Shown here in pieces: positions 1 through 5,255 of a stretch of 5,342 nucleotides of DNA. Position 1 is the first letter of the stretch; each line of letters begins with the position of its first letter. Position numbers and translations under genes: made by a program. Source of the DNA: a bacterium (GTDB lineage: Bacteria > CSSED10-310 > JAJRTK01); the NCBI GenBank assembly GCA_024278345.1, contig JAJRTK010000257.1, positions 1 to 5,342 on the forward strand, written 5' to 3'. Below the pieces are notes generated by a model that saw nothing but the letters and a program-made list of their open reading frames with translations, was not told the DNA's origin and did not search any database.

Positions 1-570
1 CTTGGCAGCGGCCATCTTCGGGATCTTGACTCCGAAGTCGGAGAGCTTGACGGAGAACTCCGTTCGAACACGGATCCATTCACCATTCTCGAGCCCGGCG
101 CGCTTCGCTGTTGCCGCGGGAATCGAACGGACCTCGGCGGTTACATTGAGTTTCTTGGTGACCCCGTGCATCGTGAAGGTCCCTTTTAGCTTCCACCGGT
201 TCCTGGAGCCTTTCTTGAGGGTCGTGGCCCGGAAGGAAATCGCGGGGTACTTGGCCGCGTTGAGCCACATCGGCGAGCGGAGATGCTCGTCCCGGAGATC
301 GATACCAGTACGGAGCGATTCCACTGGGATCTCCAGCTCGACGCTTCCTCCTTTCCCTTTTCTGACATCGACAGTGGCCTTTCCCCGGAGGGCATGGGTC
401 GAACCAAGGATCACCTCAAAATCGGTGTCCGATTCGAAAGTGATGTTGGAGCGTTGCTGGCTGATCCCAAAATGGTAAGTCGTTTTCCCCGCTTGGGCAG
501 GAGAGGCGGCTCCCAAAACCATGAGACTGGCGGCGAAGGTGGCGAGAACAGTTGAACGATTGAGATTCAT
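1..570 (-). CDS. YceI-family exported lipid-binding-like protein (C-terminus cut off by window edge)
   Basis: The frame is open from an ATG at 570 down to base 1, giving 190 residues with no stop, so the 3' end lies outside the window. Residues 1-27 form a Sec signal peptide ending in AQA, which predicts a periplasmic product. The mature part matches the YceI fold: a beta-strand start near TYHFGI (31-36) and SNITFE (41-46), then GSTHALRGKA (56-65), the family signature RTGIDLRDEHLRSP (87-100) followed by KYPAISF (107-113), then MHGVTKKL (134-141), and DFGVKIP (178-184). YceI proteins form a beta-barrel/lipocalin-like pocket that binds polyisoprenoid-type lipids; the ligand here is unknown. 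Family members are usually about 190-200 residues, so only some 10-30 are probably missing. The start is supported by GGAGG eight bases upstream. It is divergent from the rhodanese membrane gene, but no shared function is evident. Confidence 0.9.
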   Translation of the reverse strand, partial: MNLNRSTVLATFAASLMVLGAASPAQAGKTTYHFGISQQRSNITFESDTDFEVILGSTHALRGKATVDVRKGKGGSVELEIPVESLRTGIDLRDEHLRSPMWLNAAKYPAISFRATTLKKGSRNRWKLKGTFTMHGVTKKLNVTAEVRSIPAATAKRAGLENGEWIRVRTEFSVKLSDFGVKIPKMAAAK

Positions 571-578
571 CTAGAGGG

Positions 579-583
579 CCTCC
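579..583 (-). promoter_or_regulatory. Ribosome binding site of the YceI-family gene
   Basis: On the minus strand the sequence reads GGAGG, followed by eight bases and then the ATG at 570-568. This is a consensus Shine-Dalgarno at normal spacing. The signal peptide begins directly at this ATG, which fixes the start. Confidence 0.75.
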
Positions 584-644
584 GTGAGGAAGGTTTGGTC
601 TGATTGCTCGCTGCAAGAATCCGCGCTGGCCCATTGCATTGGGC

Positions 645-674
645 TTGTTTCCTTTCCAAACTCCGGCGTATCTT
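645..674 (+). promoter_or_regulatory. Weak candidate sigma70-type promoter for the rhodanese membrane gene
   Basis: TTGTTT (645-650) and TATCTT (669-674) are separated by 18 bases and lie about 110 bases ahead of the ATG at 785. They match the sigma70 consensus at three and four of six positions. This is the most AT-rich part of the divergent intergenic region (571-784), so the minus-strand YceI promoter may lie in the same place, but I could not pick out a convincing box pair for it. The match is weak, and the housekeeping consensus of this organism is unknown. Confidence 0.22.
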
Positions 675-771
675 AATCTATTCCCGGCAAACCGACGATG
701 AGGGAAAATCGGGTGGTGCTTCAAGCATTGGCCACTGGCTAGGCAATGGCCCTGTTTCGGGCCGCTGACGT

Positions 772-776
772 GGAGG
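772..776 (+). promoter_or_regulatory. Ribosome binding site that fixes the start of the rhodanese membrane gene at 785
   Basis: GGAGG lies eight bases before the ATG at 785. The upstream in-frame ATG at 746 has no comparable purine-rich site. Starting at 785 also places Lys4 and Arg7 directly before the first hydrophobic segment, as expected for a membrane anchor. The 13 extra residues of the longer reading would be polar and unsupported. Confidence 0.7.
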
Positions 777-784
777 AGTACGCC

Positions 785-2080
785 ATGGCTGGCAAATGGG
801 TTCGGCTCTTAGGGGTTGCCCTTCTCCTTGAACTAGCCCCCTTGGGTTGGTGGTGGTGGCAGGTGGGCCGGATTCCGGCGATTTCGCCAGTCCGCGCCGC
901 TGAGTTGCTTTCACTGGGCTCGGAAAAGGCACTTCTGCTGGACGTGCGGAGCCGGACGGCGTTCTTAGAGCGTCGTCCGTCAGGGGCTTTGTGGTTTTCT
1001 GGGCAAGCTCTAGCCCATGAGAAACCAGGGCAACTCCGCGAAAAATGGCTCCGAAAACTTCGCCACCGTACTCTGCTAATCCTAGGAGATGGCGGCCTGA
1101 ATAGTGGCAAAATAGCCAGAAAACTCCTGGGCTGGGGCCTTCGTGACGTTCGCCTTGTGGAAGGCGGCTTCCCGAGGTGGGTGGGAACGAATTTTGGGAA
1201 AAAGGCGGGGAGACTATCCCTGGAGTCCGACCATGGGCGGGTCGAGCTCCCCTGGCGGCGGATGCCCCGTGTCGAGCAGGGGGCTTTGTTGGTGGCGGCC
1301 TTCGCGTTGAAGCCACTTTACATTGCTTTGGCACTCGTTTTGGCGATCTGGTTTTTTCGCCAGGGATCGACCCTATCTCTGATTGTGGCATGGGGATTAC
1401 TCTGCTTTTTCGTCGGCGAGAATGTCTGCACGGTGAACTTTCTGCTTTTCGCCATGGGTTCGGAGTTCTTGGAGTTTGTTCACAGCAGTTTCATGGTCCT
1501 TTGCTTCGGACTCGTGGTCTATGGCGTGTTAGAGGCGCTGGACGAAGTCGTGGGCCGATTTTCAGCGCCCAAGGAGAAGTGCCGCCTCGGCCCGATTTGC
1601 TGCTCCTGTGCAAAGTTCACCAAGACTTCTTGCCCGGCCGTGCGGTTGTTCGAAGTCGCCGCCGTTGCACATTTGGCGCTAGCACTCATCGTTGTCGGGA
1701 TTCCCATCGAGCCCCTCTTCTCTTGGACGACACTCTTGGGGGAGCCCTATTTTGAGATTCACACGGTTCCAAGCCAACTACTGGAGCTTCGCTTCTGCCC
1801 AGCCTTGGCCAGCGGACTCTTGTTCTGGTCTTGGCTTGCGACTCGGTGGGGCGGGCCGAAGGCGTTCAGCAGAGTCAAACCTCTTTTTGCCATGGGAACC
1901 GGAGCACTTTATTTCTCGCTTTTCCGGCTGTTGCTTTACAGAGGATTCACGCCCCGACTGGGGTGGGCGGACTTCTGGGAAGAGGCCACGGAGCTTCTTT
2001 TCGTCGTGGGCGTCTTTGTTGTAGCCAGGATCTTCTTGCCGCCCTCGACCTCTTTGGCAAAGGAGGGTGAATCGGCATAA
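785..2080 (+). CDS. Polytopic membrane protein with a degenerate rhodanese domain and a five-cysteine cluster
   Basis: The product has 431 residues. An N-terminal helix (about 7-26) precedes a rhodanese-like domain (about 33-133): LLLDVRSRTAF (50-60) matches the DxR motif, RRPSGA (63-68) matches the GHIPGA region, and DVRLVEGGFPRWV (121-133) is the typical end. The active-site loop, normally CxxGxRS, reads GDGGLNS (101-107). The catalytic Cys is Gly101 and the domain contains no cysteine at all, so sulfur transfer is not expected; it probably binds or senses something. Seven further hydrophobic segments follow at about 166-190, 195-216, 231-250, 288-308, 335-353, 366-386 and 402-418. Between the fourth and fifth helices lie Cys266, 272, 273, 275 and 283, which could hold a metal or iron-sulfur centre. 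Glu212, Glu227, Glu230 and His233 sit in or beside membrane segments. Positive-inside reasoning puts the rhodanese domain in the periplasm and the cysteines in the cytoplasm. I do not recognise the membrane family, so the function is unknown. Confidence 0.85.
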   Translation: MAGKWVRLLGVALLLELAPLGWWWWQVGRIPAISPVRAAELLSLGSEKALLLDVRSRTAFLERRPSGALWFSGQALAHEKPGQLREKWLRKLRHRTLLILGDGGLNSGKIARKLLGWGLRDVRLVEGGFPRWVGTNFGKKAGRLSLESDHGRVELPWRRMPRVEQGALLVAAFALKPLYIALALVLAIWFFRQGSTLSLIVAWGLLCFFVGENVCTVNFLLFAMGSEFLEFVHSSFMVLCFGLVVYGVLEALDEVVGRFSAPKEKCRLGPICCSCAKFTKTSCPAVRLFEVAAVAHLALALIVVGIPIEPLFSWTTLLGEPYFEIHTVPSQLLELRFCPALASGLLFWSWLATRWGGPKAFSRVKPLFAMGTGALYFSLFRLLLYRGFTPRLGWADFWEEATELLFVVGVFVVARIFLPPSTSLAKEGESA

Positions 2081-2202
2081 ACTCTGACCATCAACATTTG
2101 TCCAATGATCTACCCTACCCCGGCGAAAAAGAGGTCATGGGACTCCTGCTGAGCATAATTCGATCAACTCGCCTTCTTTTCTTTGGGTTGCCTTCCGCTC
2201 GC

Positions 2203-2226
2203 GGCGGCGGCAATCCGTCCGCCGCC
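2203..2226. repeat. GC-rich perfect hairpin in the intergenic region
   Basis: GGCGGCGG (2203-2210) and CCGCCGCC (2219-2226) are perfect reverse complements around an eight-base loop. The stem is strong enough to fold in RNA. There is no T-tract after it on either strand, so it is not a standard intrinsic terminator. It could stabilise an mRNA end or lie in the leader of the gene at 2360. GC-rich triplet runs can also arise by chance. Confidence 0.5.
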
Positions 2227-2344
2227 ACTCGCCTTTCCATGAGCCCCGAAGCAGATTCGTCTCCCGAAGGCGTGAGACCATGGAAGAGGGGGCATGGTTC
2301 GGATCGCCGATGGCAAGAGCTTCAGCAGGCGTGCCAGTACGAGT

Positions 2345-2350
2345 AAGGAG
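2345..2350 (+). promoter_or_regulatory. Ribosome binding site that fixes the start of the small exported protein at 2360
   Basis: AAGGAG at 2345-2350 lies nine bases before the ATG at 2360. The frame extends upstream to 2294, but that longer reading would bury the signal peptide behind 22 polar residues. The Shine-Dalgarno site and the signal peptide agree on 2360. Confidence 0.75.
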
Positions 2351-2359
2351 AGAATCGGA

Positions 2360-2845
2360 ATGAACTTCAAAAAACGGATCTGGGTCGCGCTGCTCATTGC
2401 CTCCTTGGGTTTCGGGGGCGCGGCGTTTGCGAAAAAGAAGCGCAAAAACTCGAAAACGGTTCTTCCCATGACTGTCGTGGAGGCAGTGGTCTGCGAGAAA
2501 ATCGAGGAGATTGGAGGGATGCTTCGTCCCGTGGCCGTGGCGGAGAAGTTTCCCACGGATATCCAGCGCCTCCACGGGTACATCCGCTTTCAACACATCC
2601 TCCGAGCTCATAAGCTCCGCTGGAGGTGGTATGATCCCGATGGAAAGCTGTACACAGAGAGCTCGGACCTGGTCGTCAAGCCAACCGGAAAATACCATAA
2701 AACCTTTACGGCATCCCATCCCGTTGTTGTCCGAGGTGAACGTGCCATGCTGAAGCCTGGCCGCTGGAAATTGGTGATCTATCTCGACGACGCCGTCGTG
2801 GCCACCAAGGGATTCGAGTTGTTTAGCGGCCCAACCGAATCATGA
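2360..2845 (+). CDS. Small exported protein resembling DUF2914
   Basis: The product has 161 residues. Residues 1-24 form a clear Sec signal peptide: Lys4, Lys5 and Arg6, a hydrophobic core, and an AFA cleavage site. The mature protein begins with a very basic stretch (KKKRKNSK, 25-32). The rest looks like a single small beta-sandwich: a strand with VVEAVVCEKIEE (39-50), FPTDIQRLHGYIRFQ (64-78), HKLRWRWYDPDGKLY (84-98), then LKPGRWKLVIYLDD (131-144) and a final strand ATKGFELF (148-155). The order of features, with a 'W-x-dPdG' strand and a late 'G-x-W-x-v-x-i-x-ld' strand ending in F, resembles DUF2914 and related extracytoplasmic domains; this assignment is from memory and tentative. Cys45 is the only mature cysteine. 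It converges on ridA, with 17 bases between the stop codons. The role is unknown. Confidence 0.82.
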   Translation: MNFKKRIWVALLIASLGFGGAAFAKKKRKNSKTVLPMTVVEAVVCEKIEEIGGMLRPVAVAEKFPTDIQRLHGYIRFQHILRAHKLRWRWYDPDGKLYTESSDLVVKPTGKYHKTFTASHPVVVRGERAMLKPGRWKLVIYLDDAVVATKGFELFSGPTES

Positions 2846-2862
2846 GCTTTTCCCACGGAAGG

Positions 2863-3246
2863 TTACCCGGCCAGGATGGCCACGGCATCGATTTCCACAA
2901 CGGCCTCTTTGGGAAGGGAGGCCACTTCCACGGTGGCACGGGCAGGCCTCGAGTCTCCGAAGAGCTCGGCGTAGACAGCGTTGACTTCCGGAAAATCCGC
3001 GATGTCCGTGAGATAGACAGTCGTTTTCACCACCTGCTCCAAGCTGGAGCCAGCGGCTTCCAAGACGGCTTTGAGGTTTTTTAGGATTTGTCGTGTTTGA
3101 GCTCCAGCGGAACCGGTGATTTTCGTCTCCCCCGGGGCAAGAGCAATCTGCCCTGAGCAAAAAACGAATGGACCGGCAACAACAGCTTGGGAGTACGGGC
3201 CGATGGCTGCCGGGGCCTCGGCGGTCAGGATTGTTCGGATCTTCAT
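2863..3246 (-). CDS. ridA: RidA/YjgF/YER057c/UK114-family reactive enamine/imine deaminase
   Basis: The product has 127 residues, the normal family length. RidA hydrolyses reactive 2-aminoacrylate and related imines released by PLP-dependent enzymes such as threonine/serine dehydratase, yielding 2-ketoacids and ammonia, and so protects other PLP enzymes from damage. It acts as a cytoplasmic homotrimer with active sites between subunits. The sequence has the full signature: GPYSQAV (16-22, with Tyr18), FCSGQI (29-34), Asn89 in EVNAVYAELFG, the substrate-carboxylate-binding Arg103 in RPARATVEV (100-108), and Glu118 in VEIDAVA (117-123). Positions 103 and 118 correspond to Arg105 and Glu120 of E. 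coli RidA, so activity is expected. The frame extends upstream to 3306, but homology starts at MKIRT; the ribosome site there is only a modest AAAGG. It is convergent with the exported-protein gene and divergent from the pseudokinase gene, so it probably forms a single-gene transcript. Confidence 0.95.
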   Translation of the reverse strand: MKIRTILTAEAPAAIGPYSQAVVAGPFVFCSGQIALAPGETKITGSAGAQTRQILKNLKAVLEAAGSSLEQVVKTTVYLTDIADFPEVNAVYAELFGDSRPARATVEVASLPKEAVVEIDAVAILAG

Positions 3247-3300
3247 GGGTTGCCTTTCGTTGCGGCGTCGTGAAGGGCTCAGTGTCCAGAGGGTCTCCCG

Positions 3301-3329
3301 TGGCAATTCCTGGCGTGGGCTGATATTCT
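3301..3329 (+). promoter_or_regulatory. Weak candidate sigma70-type promoter for the pseudokinase gene
   Basis: In the 167-base divergent region between ridA and the pseudokinase gene, TGGCAA (3301-3306) and TATTCT (3324-3329) are spaced by 17 bases. They match the consensus at three and four of six positions. The location is reasonable, about 85 bases before the ATG, but the match is poor. No convincing ridA promoter was found in the same region. Confidence 0.2.
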
Positions 3330-3404
3330 GCCATGGGGCTTGATTTGGGAAAAATGCTGAACAACCAGAAGCTGCCCCGTAGTATCTGAAAGGCCAAGTT
3401 GCTC

Positions 3405-3408
3405 GAGG
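3405..3408 (+). promoter_or_regulatory. Ribosome binding site supporting an ATG start at 3414 for the pseudokinase
   Basis: GAGG lies five bases before the ATG at 3414. The frame could also start at a TTG at 3399, five codons earlier, where no Shine-Dalgarno-like sequence sits at the right distance. The kinase fold begins at residue 14 (YEVGPKL), so either start leaves the domain intact. Confidence 0.55.
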
Positions 3409-3413
3409 TAGAA

Positions 3414-5147
3414 ATGAATGCCACCATCGAAGGAGCTTTGTTGGCGGACCGGTATGAAGTCGGTCCGAAGTTGGCGTGCGGGATCTCCAGCTCCATCTTC
3501 TTCGGCTGGGACCGGACCCATGGAGTCCCCTGCGCCCTCAAAGTGTTGGCGGATTGGGAAGATGCCACACAAATCGAGAAAATGCTCTTTCGGCGCCGCC
3601 TCGAGTCGCGGCGGGATTTCTCTGTTCCCCGGTGCTGCGCTTTGCGGAGTTTCCTCGTGGAGGGAAATGTTGCCGTTGTCGTATCAGACCTCGTCATCGG
3701 CTGGTCTTTGGCGGAATTGCTGGCTTCGGCCAAAGAGCTTCCCATTGCGGTTGCCCTTTCGATATCCGGGCAGTTGGCTGCTCTTCTTGCTGAGCTCCAC
3801 CGGAATGGGTGTCTTCTCGGATCGCCCAAGCCGCGGAAAATCTTGTTGGATCTCGAAGGCCGACTCCTCCTTGGGGGGGGCGGTTGTTCGTGGACGGAGA
3901 TTCGTGGAGGCACGCTGGATGTGGTGAGCGGCGCGGCACAGGCCTGGAAAGGCCTGGAACTCGCTGTGGGAGACCCAACCTCGCTTCGCGCTGATCTCTC
4001 GGGATGGGGGCTTTTGAGCTACCGCCTGTTGGCTGGCTCGGGATTCGATGGGGGGACAGAGACTGCCTTGGTTTCCGGGAGGCTCCAGACTGGAGCCGAG
4101 ATCCGTGGAATTCGGGATGGCTCGCCGCCAGAGGTGGGGCAATTACTGGTTCGGTGTTTTTCCAGGGGGCCAGACCACGGTTTTCGTGATGCCGCGGAGT
4201 TGGCCGCGGAATGGAGGCGTTTGCTTCCTGGGGACTCCGATCCTCATACCGTGCGGGAGGCTTGCCGCCCTCTTGGGCTTCCCGCCGCTCTTGAGCTGGC
4301 CAAGATGGCCGCTTCATTGGGAGGGCTCGGGTTGACACCCACAAACCTGAGTGATGAAAAGACCCTTCTTCTTACCGGTGGCGACCATTCCGAGAGGGGC
4401 AGTGCGCCGACGGAAGTTTCTTCAGGGCGCGTGGCTTCAACGGATGATGGCAAGGCGGGACCGGAGGCCATTGCTCGTTGGGAACGGATTGGTGAGCCTC
4501 CTTCGGCAGACCCGTCTGGTTCGGAGGTTCTTTTGCCAGAAGCCCCGCCTTCGGGACGCGTCCCCGTGAGCCAGATCCTGGATTTGTTGGACGAAATCGG
4601 CTCCGATTTACAGTCGATGGCTGTCAACAGAGCTCAGAAGGGGGGTCTCGAAGCCGTGGCCGCGGAGTCTTCAGTCGCCCAGAGGCACGGGAAGATCATT
4701 GATCGTTTTCTGGCGTCGGCCACGACGGAGGCGAGAATCGAACAGCCATCCGGTGGCGGTGGCACGAAGTCCCCTGGCGATTCGACGGAACCGGAACCGG
4801 ATACCATGGATTTTGAGGGAAGCTCTTATTATGACCTTCTGGATGACGTCGATCGTTTGGAGAAGGCGGTTCTTCGGGAATCCGTGAGCCCGGAGCCGAC
4901 AGCGGAAACGGTCAAGGCTTCCGAGCGGTCCGAAGCGCCTGCCACGGGAAGGGGCCCGGAACCGTCACTCCCGCCTAAAATCACCAAAGCATGGGAATCC
5001 GCGGACAGATCCTTCACCTGGAACCGGACCTTTGAAGACGAGTCCATCAGCTTGAGCTCTGCCGTCATGGACAAGATCTTCGACGAAGTTGACGAGATTA
5101 CCCGTATCCGCCGCGAAACCAGGGAACCCGCCGGCGAAGATTCTTGA
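3414..5147 (+). CDS. Serine/threonine protein kinase-fold protein, predicted pseudokinase with a long acidic repeat-bearing tail
   Basis: The product has 577 residues with no signal peptide or membrane helix, so it is probably cytoplasmic. Residues 13-272 follow the Hanks-type kinase order: DRYEVGPKL (12-20), a degenerate glycine loop (ACGISSSIFFG, 21-31), the ATP-binding Lys43 in CALKVL, a helix before the catalytic loop (LLAELHRNG, 124-132), the catalytic-loop region (CLLGSPKPRKILLD, 133-146), an activation-segment end (WKGLELA, 178-184), RADLSGWGLLSYRLLAG (192-208) matching the 'sDiwSLGvvLYelltG' helix, and FRDAAELAAEWRRLL (257-271) as the last subdomain. The HRD motif reads LGS (135-137), the catalytic Asn is Lys142, and DFG reads GGG (155-157). 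Without these residues phosphotransfer is very unlikely, so a scaffold or sensing role is inferred. Residues 273-577 are rich in Ser, Pro, Glu and Gly and probably disordered. They carry a motif three times: LLDEIG (391), LLDDVD (475) and IFDEVD (555). Partners are not evident from the neighbours. Confidence 0.88.
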   Translation: MNATIEGALLADRYEVGPKLACGISSSIFFGWDRTHGVPCALKVLADWEDATQIEKMLFRRRLESRRDFSVPRCCALRSFLVEGNVAVVVSDLVIGWSLAELLASAKELPIAVALSISGQLAALLAELHRNGCLLGSPKPRKILLDLEGRLLLGGGGCSWTEIRGGTLDVVSGAAQAWKGLELAVGDPTSLRADLSGWGLLSYRLLAGSGFDGGTETALVSGRLQTGAEIRGIRDGSPPEVGQLLVRCFSRGPDHGFRDAAELAAEWRRLLPGDSDPHTVREACRPLGLPAALELAKMAASLGGLGLTPTNLSDEKTLLLTGGDHSERGSAPTEVSSGRVASTDDGKAGPEAIARWERIGEPPSADPSGSEVLLPEAPPSGRVPVSQILDLLDEIGSDLQSMAVNRAQKGGLEAVAAESSVAQRHGKIIDRFLASATTEARIEQPSGGGGTKSPGDSTEPEPDTMDFEGSSYYDLLDDVDRLEKAVLRESVSPEPTAETVKASERSEAPATGRGPEPSLPPKITKAWESADRSFTWNRTFEDESISLSSAVMDKIFDEVDEITRIRRETREPAGEDS

Positions 5148-5230
5148 ATCCTGATCCCGAATCGACACAAAGTTCTCTCATGCACTCCCGTAGGGTATCC
5201 ACCGGCCTCGGTCATGGTACCGGCCACCCG

Positions 5231-5249
5231 AAAAAAGCGCGCAGCGCAC
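5231..5249 (-). terminator. Possible intrinsic terminator for transcription entering from the right
   Basis: Read on the minus strand, GTGCGCTGCGCGC (5249-5237) can fold into a five-pair stem with one G-T wobble and a three-base loop, followed directly by TTTTTT (5236-5231). The stem is short, and no gene on that strand is visible in the window. If real, it would end a leftward transcript whose gene lies beyond the right edge, and it would guard the end of the pseudokinase gene from antisense reading. No terminator for the pseudokinase itself was found between 5148 and 5230. Confidence 0.35.
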
Positions 5250-5255
5250 AAAGAT

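Larger units (their letters stand above)
2081..2359. other. Intergenic region without a supported gene
   Basis: These 279 bases separate the rhodanese membrane gene from the small exported protein on the same strand. An open frame on the plus strand (2098-2346, TTG start) has an arginine- and glycine-rich product with no recognisable motif, and I do not consider it a gene. The only notable structure is the hairpin at 2203-2226. No clear terminator or promoter could be identified, so it is undecided whether the two flanking genes are co-transcribed. Confidence 0.5.

Noticed and set aside
2-478. Plus-strand open frame of 158 codons opposite the YceI gene
   Set aside because: The minus strand carries all YceI motifs and a signal peptide, while this frame has no recognisable features.
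678-1391. Minus-strand open frame of 237 codons
   Set aside because: Antisense to the rhodanese domain, whose motifs establish the plus-strand frame. Its product is Pro/Arg/Ser-rich and has no domain.
2098-2346. Possible small gene on the plus strand, starting at TTG and ending 13 bases before the exported-protein ATG
   Set aside because: No ribosome binding site was seen at the start, and the composition is random-looking Arg/Gly/Pro. Kept only as part of the intergenic region.
2135-2719. Minus-strand open frame of 194 codons opposite the small exported protein
   Set aside because: The plus strand has a signal peptide and a good ribosome binding site at 2360; the antisense product has no motif.
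2840-3913. Long open frame on the minus strand (357 codons)
   Set aside because: It covers ridA in another frame and then runs antisense to the kinase domain. The product is rich in Arg, Ser and Pro with no recognisable motif, as expected of a shadow in GC-rich DNA.
3940-3960. Tandem copy of a ten-base sequence (GGCCTGGAA twice)
   Set aside because: It lies within the kinase-fold coding sequence and encodes AWKGLE in frame, so it is most likely chance. Two copies are too few for a repeat family.
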